Shown here: positions 1-7,372 of the stretch, in pieces
Numbering within the stretch: position 1 is the first letter of the stretch
Layout: the number at the start of each line of letters is the position of its first letter
Origin: Paenirhizobium cremeum
GTDB lineage: Bacteria > Pseudomonadota > Alphaproteobacteria > Rhizobiales > Rhizobiaceae
Assembly (NCBI RefSeq): GCF_022884085.1
Contig: NZ_JAGGCS010000013.1
Span: 16,475-80,474, forward strand
DNA: 64,000 bases
Direction: 5' to 3'
Program-made: the position numbers and the translations under genes
Notes under the pieces: generated by a model
What the model was told of the DNA's origin: nothing
Database searches by the model: none
Seen by the model: only the letters and a program-made list of their open reading frames with translations

Positions 1-173
1 TCGCTCCGGAAGCCCGACTTGAACAAGGCCACCAGCTCCTTTGCCAGGCCAAGCTGTTCATCCGCATTTGAAGCGCCAGATTGGTCTCGGAATAGTTCTG
101 AGAGCACATTGCGTAACAATGCCAACCCTTGCGGGCCTATCTCCTGTTCGTCATCGAAATAGGTACCCCCCAT
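1..173 (-). CDS. Hypothetical protein, N-terminal part (runs off left edge)
   Basis: An open frame on the minus strand starts at ATG 173 (MGGTYFDDEQEIG) and stays open to the window edge. A purine-rich ribosome-binding site (GGGGAGAGGA) lies just upstream. The visible 57 residues are acidic and helical, with no recognised domain. The ATG, the ribosome site and the uninterrupted frame are seen; that it is a real gene is inferred. Confidence 0.4.
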   Translation of the reverse strand, partial: MGGTYFDDEQEIGPQGLALLRNVLSELFRDQSGASNADEQLGLAKELVALFKSGFRS

Positions 174-381
174 CAGCCGATCCTCTCCCCAAGCTATGCC
201 TCATCACCTTGTGACATGACATCACGTCCATAAGCTTCGCAACACATTCTCCAAAAAGCTGGACGTCTATCCCGCTTCTTTTCGATTGAGCGGACCGGGG
301 GATCCCTCGTCCCTGCTACGCGGAATGCCAGCCGATATCTGAATCGGCGCCAACGGCTAGGCTCCATTACGGTATACCTCT

Positions 382-478
382 TGAGACAACCTCGGTGAGA
401 CGCCAATCAGTGTATCATTTGGGTTGATTTTGCTTTTATGAGACGCTACTCATTGAAGGTCTAGAACCTATTGAGACG
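382..478 (+). repeat. Four TGAGAC direct repeats before the resolvase
   Basis: TGAGACA at 382-388 and TGAGACG at 396-402, 439-445 and 472-478 lie directly upstream of the serine resolvase gene. Serine resolvases often bind and recombine at sites next to their own gene, so this may be a res or operator region. The copies are short and their spacing is irregular. Confidence 0.35.
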
Positions 479-482
479 TTTC

Positions 483-1037
483 ATGGCTGTTTACGGGTAT
501 GCGCGGGTCAGCACGATCGATCAGGATCTTGCTATTCAAGAGGCGGCTCTGAAGGAGGCCGGGTGCACGGTCATCCGGGCGGAAAAGAAATCTGGATCGA
601 CCAAACAGGATCGGAAGGAGCTCAATACGCTCCTGGAATTCATGCGCGACGGAGACAGCCTGGTCGTGACGCGGGTCGATCGGTTAGCGCGGTCAGTTGG
701 GGATCTGCAGGACATCGTACGGCTGCTCAAGCAAAAAGGGGTGACGCTAAAAGCGACCGAACAGCCGATCGACACCAGCTCAGCGGCCGGCAAAGCTTTC
801 CTTGATATGCTCGGCGTGTTTGCTGAGTTCGAGACGAACCTTCGCAGAGAGCGACAGATGGAAGGCATCGCTGCTGCCAAGCACAGAGGGGTCTATAAAG
901 GAAGGAAGCCCCACGTCGATGTTGCCGAGATCTGCCGTCTTAGATCCGAAGGAATCGGGCCAACAGATATTGCAAAGAGGCTGAGCATAGGCCGGGCGAG
1001 CGTGTATCGTGCGCTTAGAGAAGTCGCATCCTCCTAG
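483..1037 (+). CDS. Serine site-specific recombinase (resolvase/invertase)
   Basis: This is a 184-residue small serine recombinase. It opens with YGYARVST, which carries the catalytic serine, and has the conserved VVTRVDRLARS motif and an FAEFETNLRRERQMEG E-helix. The C-terminus is a helix-turn-helix (GIGPTDIAKRLSIGRASVYRAL), giving the usual Tn3-type length. The ATG at 483 is preferred over the upstream TTG at 471 because the family starts at MAVYGYARVST. It would cut and rejoin DNA at a res or inversion site. No cognate transposase is next to it, so it looks like the survivor of a decayed mobile element or a plasmid dimer resolution gene. Confidence 0.9.
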   Translation: MAVYGYARVSTIDQDLAIQEAALKEAGCTVIRAEKKSGSTKQDRKELNTLLEFMRDGDSLVVTRVDRLARSVGDLQDIVRLLKQKGVTLKATEQPIDTSSAAGKAFLDMLGVFAEFETNLRRERQMEGIAAAKHRGVYKGRKPHVDVAEICRLRSEGIGPTDIAKRLSIGRASVYRALREVASS

Positions 1038-1139
1038 TCGAGGGCGACATCGCCCCAGCAAGGCGTCTAATTATGGAACCAAATGCGACTTCATCCATCA
1101 TGGACCCTAATGCTCTTAAGGAAAAACGCGAGATGACGC

Positions 1140-1880
1140 CTATATTGTGGATGTGCCATGCGCCGAGAAACTGTACGCACAGTCAGGACAATGACACATA
1201 CTCGGTGCTAGTGTATTAGGCTGCAAATACCTGATTTGGATCCTGACGAAGTTGTTGACTTGTCCTATTTCAGCCAAGCCTCGGGACATAGCCTGCTGAT
1301 AACATTCCAGGTCATTGATCAGCGCCCCAAACTGTCCATCAGAGATTCTGGCGCCCTCCACCTTTCCCATCACTTTGATCGCGGCTAGGCCGGAGGTCAG
1401 GTGGTCCATGTCGTCCTTGGCAGCAAAGAACCGTTGAGCGCAGTCCTGAATGACACCTAACCTTGATGCCGCATCGTTTAACTGACGATCTCTTAGCTCT
1501 TGTAGCCGGCTGATCTCCGCTACAATAGCGTCGCCAGCCCGCTCCTGCGAGAAAACCTCAGCCATCTCTTTCTGGATTTGTGCAGCACAGTCACGGAAGG
1601 CACCGAAAGTAATGGCATCTGTCATTCCCTCTACAGCTTCACGGAACAGATCCAGCATTTGCTCGATAGACTGCATAAGGATGCCATAGTTGCGGGAAAT
1701 GATACTCATCGAGTTCCCCGCATCTCCAAGCCCGCCGGCTTGTATACGCAAATTCATTGGCACGTATCGGTATTCCCATGTGGCTGCGGCAACCGCTTCC
1801 GAAGCTGCTACAAGTCCCCCGGTAACGCGCAGGAGGTCTTCCAGAGCGGCAACGTGTTCTGGTGTCTCTCTTCCCAGCAA
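1140..1880 (-). CDS. MCP-like signalling-hairpin protein, probably 5' truncated
   Basis: This 246-residue helical protein has no membrane segment. Residues 40-75 (PMNLRIQAGGLGDAGNS) resemble the signalling hairpin of methyl-accepting chemotaxis proteins, with a second related helix near GLAAIKVMGKVEGARIS. The only in-frame start at this end is a TTG, and a stop lies nine codons upstream, so the normal N-terminus with its sensor and membrane segments is missing. The last 27 residues, rich in Cys and His, do not look like an MCP tail. I read it as a truncated receptor or a stand-alone cytoplasmic relative; function is uncertain. Confidence 0.5.
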   Translation of the reverse strand: MLGRETPEHVAALEDLLRVTGGLVAASEAVAAATWEYRYVPMNLRIQAGGLGDAGNSMSIISRNYGILMQSIEQMLDLFREAVEGMTDAITFGAFRDCAAQIQKEMAEVFSQERAGDAIVAEISRLQELRDRQLNDAASRLGVIQDCAQRFFAAKDDMDHLTSGLAAIKVMGKVEGARISDGQFGALINDLECYQQAMSRGLAEIGQVNNFVRIQIRYLQPNTLAPSMCHCPDCAYSFSAHGTSTI

Positions 1881-1927
1881 CGCATTGCGGCTACGGCCTC
1901 ACCAAGCCGCATCACCTGTCGTAAAGC

Positions 1928-1955
1928 AAAAAGGGCGCCGGATCCACCGGCGCCC
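1928..1955 (-). terminator. Rho-independent terminator facing left
   Basis: A perfect 9-bp stem (GGGCGCCGG / CCGGCGCCC, loop ATCCA) at 1933-1955 is followed on the minus strand by five T residues. It would end a leftward transcript coming from above 1955, yet no complete leftward gene is left there, which fits a rearranged region. Confidence 0.65.
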
Positions 1956-2113
1956 CCGCATCTTCCCGCAACCCTCGTCGTCTTGATAGTTGATGTTCTG
2001 GCCGGATGGGATTGTTGCCGTGGCCTTTCTCTGTGCGATAGCGGTCGTCTACGCCTTGAAAGGATTTGGACCGCCGACCACGCCGTTCACCTTCGAGATC
2101 TTACTAACTGGTA

Positions 2114-2138
2114 GGAACAAGGTTGGACTTCGCTCGTT
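2114..2138 (+). promoter_or_regulatory. EcfG-type general stress promoter
   Basis: GGAAC (2114-2118), 16 bases, then CGTT (2135-2138). This matches the alphaproteobacterial EcfG consensus exactly and sits 32 bases before the DUF2382 gene start. Confidence 0.7.
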
Positions 2139-2169
2139 CAATGCTGGTCACAAACGATCTGGAACCCGC

Positions 2170-2541
2170 ATGGCCGAGCCTGACAAGAAACTATCGCTGA
2201 TCGAAGAACAGCTTGTCATCGACAAGCGCGCCGTGAGCGACGGCCGCGTTCGCGTGAGCACCAAAACCGAGTTTGTCACAGAAGCAGCGGAAGCACGCCT
2301 CGACAGCGAGAATGTCGAGGTGACGCGTGTGGCAATCGGACGTGAAGTCTCAGAAGCGCCGGGTGTTCGCACGGACGGTGACGTGACCATTGTACCTGTG
2401 ATGGAGGAGGTTCTCGTTGTCGAGAAGCGTCTGATGCTGGTCGAAGAGATCCATATCCGCCGCGTCGCCACCACCGAGGACGTTTCCATTCCGGTCGAAC
2501 TGCGCAAGCAACGTGCCAGCATCGAGCGCGACGAGCCCTGA
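2170..2541 (+). CDS. DUF2382 (YsnF/AvaK-type) stress protein
   Basis: This 123-residue soluble protein is essentially a single DUF2382 domain: LSLIEEQLVIDKRAVSDGRVRV near the start, then VPVMEEVLVVEKRLMLVEEIHIRR. The repeating V-E-E-x-L-x-V-x-K-R pattern is typical of the family, which is found in stress-induced proteins of rhizobia and cyanobacteria; its biochemical role is not known. The ATG at 2170 is chosen over an upstream start because the domain begins there and the EcfG promoter lies at 2114-2138. It is probably co-transcribed with the larger DUF2382 gene 32 bases downstream. Confidence 0.85.
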   Translation: MAEPDKKLSLIEEQLVIDKRAVSDGRVRVSTKTEFVTEAAEARLDSENVEVTRVAIGREVSEAPGVRTDGDVTIVPVMEEVLVVEKRLMLVEEIHIRRVATTEDVSIPVELRKQRASIERDEP

Positions 2542-2573
2542 GCTAATTATCAATCCGAGAAAAGGAGAAACTC

Positions 2574-3428
2574 ATGACCGACAGCGAAACCACATCGTCA
2601 TACGGCGCCTCGTCATCGAACACGGTGACGGCCTTCTTCGAAAACCGCAGCGATGCGGATGCCGCCGTCGAACGCCTTGTCAAAGACGGGATTGCCCGCG
2701 ACGGCATTCGCGTCGTCGCCGGCAAGGAGTCTACAACCTCGACTGAAGTTGCCTCCGAGCACAAGGGCTTCTGGGAGAAGCTGGAAGACTTCTTCTTTCC
2801 CGACGAGGACCGCGCCGTCTATTCCGAAGGTCTTCGCCGCGGTGGCTATCTTGTGACGGTCAGCAACGTCACCGCCGCCTCTTATGACAAGGTTATCGAT
2901 ATCCTCGATGACGAGGGCAGCATCGATCTCGATCAGCGCGCCGAGAGCTGGCGCTCGGAAGGCTGGAACCAGCAGGAGACCGTGAGTTCGTATGGCGCCT
3001 CCGCCAATCGTGCCAGCGCAACCGGAACGGCAGCTCTGGACGCCGGCCGTGAAGAGGTTATCCCGGTGGTCGAGGAAAAGCTTCGCGTCGCCAAGCGCGA
3101 CCTCAACCATGGCCGCGTGCGTGTCCGTTCTTACGTGGTCGAAAATCCTGTCAGTGAACAGGTATCGCTGCGCGACGAGAACGTCAGCATCGAGCGCCGC
3201 ACGGTCGACCGTCCGGTAACCGAAACGGAGAACGCCTTCGTCGACCGTACGATCGAGGCCGAGGAGCATCATGAGGAGGCGATCGTCTCGAAGGATGCGC
3301 GCGTTGTCGAAGAGATTGCTCTGCGCAAAACGGCCGAACAGCGCGAGGAGACCATCAGCGACAGCGTCCGCCGCACGGAGGTGGAAGTCGAAGATGAACG
3401 ATCCGACCGTATTGTCCGCAAGGACTAA
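2574..3428 (+). CDS. Two-domain stress protein (17M-like N-terminus plus DUF2382)
   Basis: This protein has 284 residues. Residues 20-120 form a general-stress 17M-like domain (TVTAFFENRSDADAAVERL, YSEGLRRGGYLVTV). Residues 155-280 are a DUF2382 domain (VIPVVEEKLRVAKRDLNHGRVRVRS). It follows a clear AAAGGAG ribosome-binding site and lies 32 bases after the smaller DUF2382 gene, so both likely share the EcfG promoter at 2114. A strong terminator follows at 3466. Induction by stress is inferred from promoter and family; no enzymatic function is known. Confidence 0.85.
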   Translation: MTDSETTSSYGASSSNTVTAFFENRSDADAAVERLVKDGIARDGIRVVAGKESTTSTEVASEHKGFWEKLEDFFFPDEDRAVYSEGLRRGGYLVTVSNVTAASYDKVIDILDDEGSIDLDQRAESWRSEGWNQQETVSSYGASANRASATGTAALDAGREEVIPVVEEKLRVAKRDLNHGRVRVRSYVVENPVSEQVSLRDENVSIERRTVDRPVTETENAFVDRTIEAEEHHEEAIVSKDARVVEEIALRKTAEQREETISDSVRRTEVEVEDERSDRIVRKD

Positions 3429-3465
3429 TGGAAGGCTCTTCGTTTGATGAAGCTGCAGTTCGAGG

Positions 3466-3494
3466 CCGGCGATCCCATCGCCGGTCTTTTTTTT
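3466..3494 (+). terminator. Rho-independent terminator
   Basis: CCGGCGAT / ATCGCCGG stem with a CCC loop (3466-3484), then TCTTTTTTTT. It ends the DUF2382 operon and insulates the next promoter. Confidence 0.9.
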
Positions 3495-3507
3495 CTCTTG
3501 TGACACG

Positions 3508-3532
3508 GGAACCGATCTTCAATTGCGGCGTT
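3508..3532 (+). promoter_or_regulatory. EcfG-type general stress promoter
   Basis: GGAAC (3508-3512), 16 bases, CGTT (3529-3532), located 40 bases before the membrane protein gene at 3572 and just after a terminator. This is an exact consensus match. Confidence 0.75.
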
Positions 3533-3571
3533 AGTGTGGCACTCACGTTCCCGTGATGAAAAGGATGCACC

Positions 3572-4483
3572 ATGACCGAACCTGTCTCCGTCCACGTGTC
3601 GCGCGAAGCGGCTTATGTCGACCCCTCCCTTACAGCCACATTGCACAAGGTGTCTTGGGGCGCGATCTTCGCCGGGGTCGTCCTGGCGCTTGCCGTCCAG
3701 TTCCTCCTCAATCTTCTGGGAGTGGGCATCGGCGCCGCCGTGATCGATCCCGCAACCTATGATAACCCGAATGCAAGCACCTTTTCCATAGCCGGTGGCG
3801 CGTGGTTCGTTGTGGCCGGCATTATTGCTTCCTTCGTCGGCGGTTATGCCGCCAGCCGCCTTTCCGGACGTCCGAGCCGCTCGACCGGCGGGTATCAGGG
3901 CGTAACCACCTGGGCTGTCACCACTCTTGTCATCCTCTACCTGCTGACCACGTCGGTCGGTGCCCTCATCGGCGGCGCGTTCAGCGGTCTGTCGAGCATT
4001 GTCGGCGGTGTCGGCCAGACGGCCGCGACCGCTGCCACGTCGGCGGCCCCTGCCCTTGCGACTTCTGCAAACCCGATGGCCGGGATCGAGCAACAGATCC
4101 GTGACGCGTCTGGCGGCAACGATCCGGCAGCCCTGCGTGATGCAGCCGTTTCGGCGGTCCAGGCCGCGGTGACCGGTGACCAGGCAAAGGCCGCAGATGC
4201 CCGCAATCGCGCCGCTGATGCGATCGCCAAGGCACAGAACATCCCGGTCGATCAGGCCCGCACCCAGGTCGAGCAGTACGAGAAGACCTATCGCGACAAT
4301 GTTGCTGCGGCCAAGCAGCAGGCGCTCGAGGCGGCGCAGACGGCCACCAAGGCAGTGTCGGCCGGCGCGATCCTGGGCTTCTTCGCCCTCCTGCTCGGGG
4401 CTGTGGCGGCCTGGTTCGGCGGTTCCTACGGCACGAAGAAGGCGTTGCTTCTGGCGGAAACCACCACTCGCCGCACGATTTAA
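3572..4483 (+). CDS. PhnA-like stress-associated membrane protein
   Basis: This protein has 303 residues. Four hydrophobic segments lie near residues 29-53 (SWGAIFAGVVLALAVQFLL), 75-95, 110-135 and 270-292 (AGAILGFFALLLGAVAAWF). The stretch between the last two is a long alanine-rich helix (about 165-265) that may form a coiled coil. Rhizobial homologues are usually annotated PhnA-like, although nothing here resembles phosphonoacetate hydrolase. It has its own EcfG promoter and a following terminator, so it is a single-gene unit. A role at the inner membrane under stress is inferred from regulation only. Confidence 0.75.
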   Translation: MTEPVSVHVSREAAYVDPSLTATLHKVSWGAIFAGVVLALAVQFLLNLLGVGIGAAVIDPATYDNPNASTFSIAGGAWFVVAGIIASFVGGYAASRLSGRPSRSTGGYQGVTTWAVTTLVILYLLTTSVGALIGGAFSGLSSIVGGVGQTAATAATSAAPALATSANPMAGIEQQIRDASGGNDPAALRDAAVSAVQAAVTGDQAKAADARNRAADAIAKAQNIPVDQARTQVEQYEKTYRDNVAAAKQQALEAAQTATKAVSAGAILGFFALLLGAVAAWFGGSYGTKKALLLAETTTRRTI

Positions 4484-4487
4484 CAAG

Positions 4488-4521
4488 AAGAAGGCCGCCG
4501 GAAACGGCGGCCTTCTTCCTT
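4488..4521 (+). terminator. Rho-independent terminator
   Basis: A perfect 13-bp stem (AAGAAGGCCGCCG / CGGCGGCCTTCTT) with a GAAA loop begins four bases after the stop codon and is followed by a short pyrimidine run. Confidence 0.85.
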
Positions 4522-4594
4522 GCTTGATCTTTCTCCAATGAAGCCTCTCCATCCACCGGGTGGAGAGTCTCTCCCTAATTTATCGGTAGCCTCC

Positions 4595-5575
4595 ATGCAG
4601 AATGCCTTTCGGCACTTTTCACTGACCGCCGCTCTAACGCTCTGTTCCCCAGCCTTTGCAGCGCCGATCGACGCACAAACCGTCAATACCACGGCGATCG
4701 CGTCCCTTCCGATCGAGGCGCCGGCGGAAAAACAGACCGAGCCCAATCCCGCCATCGTGCATCTGCAGGTCCTGCTCGACCGGGCTGGTTCATCGCCGGG
4801 CGTCATCGACGGTTATTTAGGCGACAACCTGACGAAAGCGATTGCCGGTTTCGAGACGCTTCAGGGTCTGCCAGTGGATGGGAAGCTCGATCCCGACGTA
4901 CTGGGCCGTTTGACCGATGATGCCCCGGCCATCCAGGCCTATGCCATCACGCAAGAAGACGGAGAGGATATCGTCGAGAGCATTCCAAAAGACTATGCCG
5001 AGCAGGCGATCATGGAGCATCTCGGCTATACCAGCATTGCCGAGAAGCTGGCCGAACGTTTCCACATGCATATCGCGCTGATCAAGGCCCTCAATCCGAC
5101 GGCGGCCTTCAAGCCGGGCGAAACGATCGCTGTCGCCATTCCCGGCGCTGCCAGGACCGGATCGGTCAAGCGGATCGAGGTTCATCGCACACTGGCGCAG
5201 GTTTTCGCTTTTGCCGAAGACAGCTCGCTGCTCGCGGTCTATCCAGCGACAATTGGCAGTGAGGACAGTCCCTCACCAACCGGTACTCACAAGGTTAAGG
5301 GCGTGTCGCGAATGCCGACGTACACCTACAATCCGAAGATCAATTTCCAGCAGGGCAACAACAAGAAGATCCTTGAACTGCCGAGCGGGCCGAATGGTCC
5401 TGTCGGGACAGTCTGGATCGACCTGACAGAGCCTACCTACGGCATTCACGGCACGCCAGTACCGGAGCTGATCGGCAAGGTCGGATCGCATGGATGTGTT
5501 CGGCTGGCCAACTGGGACGTCGAGGAACTGGCCGGCATGGTCAAGCCGGGCGTCATGGTCGAATTTGTCGAGTAG
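4595..5575 (+). CDS. L,D-transpeptidase with peptidoglycan-binding domain
   Basis: This 326-residue exported protein forms 3-3 crosslinks in peptidoglycan or anchors proteins to it. The order is: signal peptide (1-22, ending PAFA), a PG_binding_1-like domain (about 40-105, VIDGYLGDNLTKAIAGFE), a LysM-like segment (about 130-180), and a C-terminal YkuD domain. The YkuD domain has the HGTPVPELIGKVGSHGCVR signature with its catalytic Cys and His. The ATG at 4595 is chosen because it places the signal peptide at the N-terminus; earlier in-frame starts give an unsuitable leader. Its position among stress genes suggests envelope strengthening, but no EcfG motif is seen upstream. Confidence 0.88.
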   Translation: MQNAFRHFSLTAALTLCSPAFAAPIDAQTVNTTAIASLPIEAPAEKQTEPNPAIVHLQVLLDRAGSSPGVIDGYLGDNLTKAIAGFETLQGLPVDGKLDPDVLGRLTDDAPAIQAYAITQEDGEDIVESIPKDYAEQAIMEHLGYTSIAEKLAERFHMHIALIKALNPTAAFKPGETIAVAIPGAARTGSVKRIEVHRTLAQVFAFAEDSSLLAVYPATIGSEDSPSPTGTHKVKGVSRMPTYTYNPKINFQQGNNKKILELPSGPNGPVGTVWIDLTEPTYGIHGTPVPELIGKVGSHGCVRLANWDVEELAGMVKPGVMVEFVE

Positions 5576-5617
5576 GGCCGGCTTACCACTATGCCGAACC
5601 CACAGAGGGATCGTCCC

Positions 5618-5760
5618 ATGAAACGAACGCCTAAGCCGATACCGCTACCGGAAGGTGTCGAAGATCATGGCCCGTTTTAGCGCCGGTTCTGGCTCGCCCA
5701 GCGATGCGCCTGGCTCGCATTCGCTATCATCCTGTTGGCATGCCTGTTTGGGGGCTACGA
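5618..5760 (+). pseudogene. Small membrane protein gene with in-frame stop
   Basis: The frame begins at ATG 5618 (MKRTPKPIPLPEGVED) and meets a TAG at 5678 after 20 codons. The same frame then continues with RRFWLAQRCAWLAFA and IILLACLFGGYD, a plausible single transmembrane helix, before coherence is lost around 5760 where an ISL3 transposase remnant begins. I recall similar rhizobial proteins with an N-terminal PLPEG and a following PFQRRFW, so the TAG probably replaced a CAG glutamine codon. The gene is thus broken by both a nonsense change and an insertion scar. Confidence 0.55.
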
Positions 5761-5769
5761 CGAACGCGC

Positions 5770-5979
5770 CTTACGCGGGTGGTCGCATCATTCGCGAATG
5801 GCGTTATCCGAGACCGAGCGGCAATCCAGAATGCCATAACCTCCCAGTGGTCGAACGGCCAGACTGAAGGCCAGATCACCAAGCTCAAGCTCGTAAAGCG
5901 TCAGATGTATGGCCGCGGGAAACTTTATCTGCTTGAGGCACGCATCGTCGTCACTGGCTTGATCGAGCCATTCGCTTAG
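5770..5979 (+). pseudogene. ISL3-family transposase, C-terminal remnant
   Basis: About 65 codons match the end of ISL3 transposases, including FANGVIRDRAAIQNAI and the hallmark WSNGQTEGQITKLKLVKRQMYGRG. The catalytic core and the whole N-terminal part are absent. No intact terminal repeats were identified. The fragment directly follows the broken membrane protein gene and is presumably the scar of the insertion that removed its 3' end. Confidence 0.75.
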
Positions 5980-6115
5980 AGACACTGCCTGTAAAGAAAC
6001 AAGCCAACCAACGTGCACTAAGTAGCATCGCGGCTGTCCACGCGCTCGTTGAACCGGGGAGCCTTGCGCTTGGAGACCGCCGCGAAGGAATTTTGCTCCC
6101 GAGCCTGAGGCAGAC

Positions 6116-6140
6116 GGAACCGCGATCTGTCCACCGCGTT
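6116..6140 (+). promoter_or_regulatory. EcfG-type general stress promoter
   Basis: GGAAC (6116-6120), 16 bases, CGTT (6137-6140), about 110 bases before the DUF3597 gene. It is the third exact consensus match in this block. Confidence 0.7.
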
Positions 6141-6249
6141 AATCGGCGGGGCGACAGCACATCAATTTTTCGCGACGGCCGGGTACATACGCGTGCTGCA
6201 GCTCCGGAGCGGATCGAGCGCCCTGACCAAGTCACAGCAGGAGAAATGA

Positions 6250-6750
6250 ATGAGCATCTTCGACCGCATTAAGGACGCAATTTTTGGCGAAGCAAATGCT
6301 GCTCCGTCCTCGCAAGGGTCAAGCATGGGCTCCACGGCACCGGCATCTTCAGCCACGCCTGTTTCCCAACCGCCCGCCCAATCAGGGGCTCCCACCCCGG
6401 CCGTCAACACTCCCCAAACGTCCGCAGCACAGACTGCAAACCCTGTTCCGCAGATAGAAGGAGGCGCTGGTTACAGCGGAAACTCCCGGACTCCGGTCGA
6501 CGTCGAATCGATCCTCGACGAAGCGGCAAAGACGTCTGGCCAGAAGCTCGACTGGCGCCACTCAATTGTTGACCTGATGAAGGCTCTCGGCATGGACGCA
6601 AGCCTTGGAGAGCGAAAGGAACTGGCGCAGGAACTAGGCTACACCGGCGACGCCGATGGCAGCGCCAAAATGAACTCTTTTCTTCACAAGGCTCTCATGA
6701 AGAAGCTGTCGGAAAACGGAGGGAAGGTCCCCGCAGACCTGCTTGACTGA
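6250..6750 (+). CDS. DUF3597 domain protein
   Basis: This protein has 166 residues. It starts with the family signature MSIFDRIKDAIFGEA. A low-complexity Pro/Ala/Ser/Thr linker (about 18-80) follows, then the conserved DUF3597 domain with VDVESILDEAAK, LDWRHSIVDLMKALGM and KELAQELGYTGDADGSAKMN. No catalytic residues are known for the family. The gene has a good AGGAG site before ATG 6250 and the EcfG promoter at 6116. The YciE-like gene starts 44 bases downstream and is likely in the same transcript. Confidence 0.85.
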   Translation: MSIFDRIKDAIFGEANAAPSSQGSSMGSTAPASSATPVSQPPAQSGAPTPAVNTPQTSAAQTANPVPQIEGGAGYSGNSRTPVDVESILDEAAKTSGQKLDWRHSIVDLMKALGMDASLGERKELAQELGYTGDADGSAKMNSFLHKALMKKLSENGGKVPADLLD

Positions 6751-6794
6751 ACCAAACTCTTAGACCTGATCCTCATTCACAACGGAGAAATGAT

Positions 6795-7297
6795 ATGGCA
6801 GCCACCAAGACACTGGACGACCTCTTCCTCGACACTCTCAAAGATATCTACTTCGCAGAGAAGCAGATCTTGAAGGCCCTTCCGAAGATGGCCCGCGCCG
6901 CCAATTCGGAAGAAGGAAAGGCAGGCTTCCTGCAGCACCGCGACGAGACCCAGGGCCAGATCGAACGCTTGGAACAGGTCTTCGAACTGCTCGGAAAGGC
7001 GGCGCGCGGCAAGACCTGCGAAGCCATTCAGGGCATTATTGCCGAAGGCGAAGAGATCATCGAGGAGTTCAAGGAGTCTCCGGCTCTGGATGCAGGCCTC
7101 ATCTCATCCGCCCAGGCAGTCGAGCACTACGAGATCGCCCGTTACGGCACGTTGATCGAGTGGGCCAAACAGCTTGGTCTGAAGGACGCCGTACCCTGCT
7201 GGAGGCCAACCTCGCCGAGGAGAAGGCGACAGACGAAAAGCTCACGCAGCTTGCAAAGGCCTCTGCGAACGCCAAGGGCAAAAGCAAGACTTCCTGA
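6795..7297 (+). pseudogene. YciE-like (DUF892) ferritin-like protein, frameshifted
   Basis: Codons 1-132 encode a normal DUF892 protein: LDDLFLDTLKDIYFAEKQIL, then GLISSAQAVEHYEIARYG with the diiron-type Glu and His residues. Around 7191-7197 one base appears to be missing. The original frame would continue LLEANLAEEKATDEKLTQLA to a TGA at 7295-7297, giving the usual family length. The actual frame instead runs through Arg- and Ser-rich sequence to 7388, overlapping the catalase start. The last helix of the four-helix bundle is therefore lost. A sequencing error is the alternative explanation. Confidence 0.75.
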
Positions 7298-7315
7298 GGT
7301 CCCAGTTCAGTATTC

Positions 7316-7343
7316 AAGGCCGTCCCACAGGGGCGGCCTTTTT
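7316..7343 (+). terminator. Rho-independent terminator
   Basis: The stem AAGGCCG...CGGCCTT, extended by CCC/GGG, is followed by a T run ending at about 7343. It sits between the YciE-like gene and katE. Confidence 0.8.
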
Positions 7344-7372
7344 GTATCCAGCCATCACCAAAGGGGAAAAAC

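Noticed and set aside
1990..2169. N-terminal extension of the small DUF2382 protein with a possible membrane helix
   Set aside because: It would place the EcfG promoter inside the gene; the start at 2170 matches the domain and promoter position.
2613..3506. 297-residue open frame opposite the DUF2382 protein
   Set aside because: The plus-strand gene has a recognised domain, ribosome site and terminator; the antisense frame is a by-product of GC-rich codon use.
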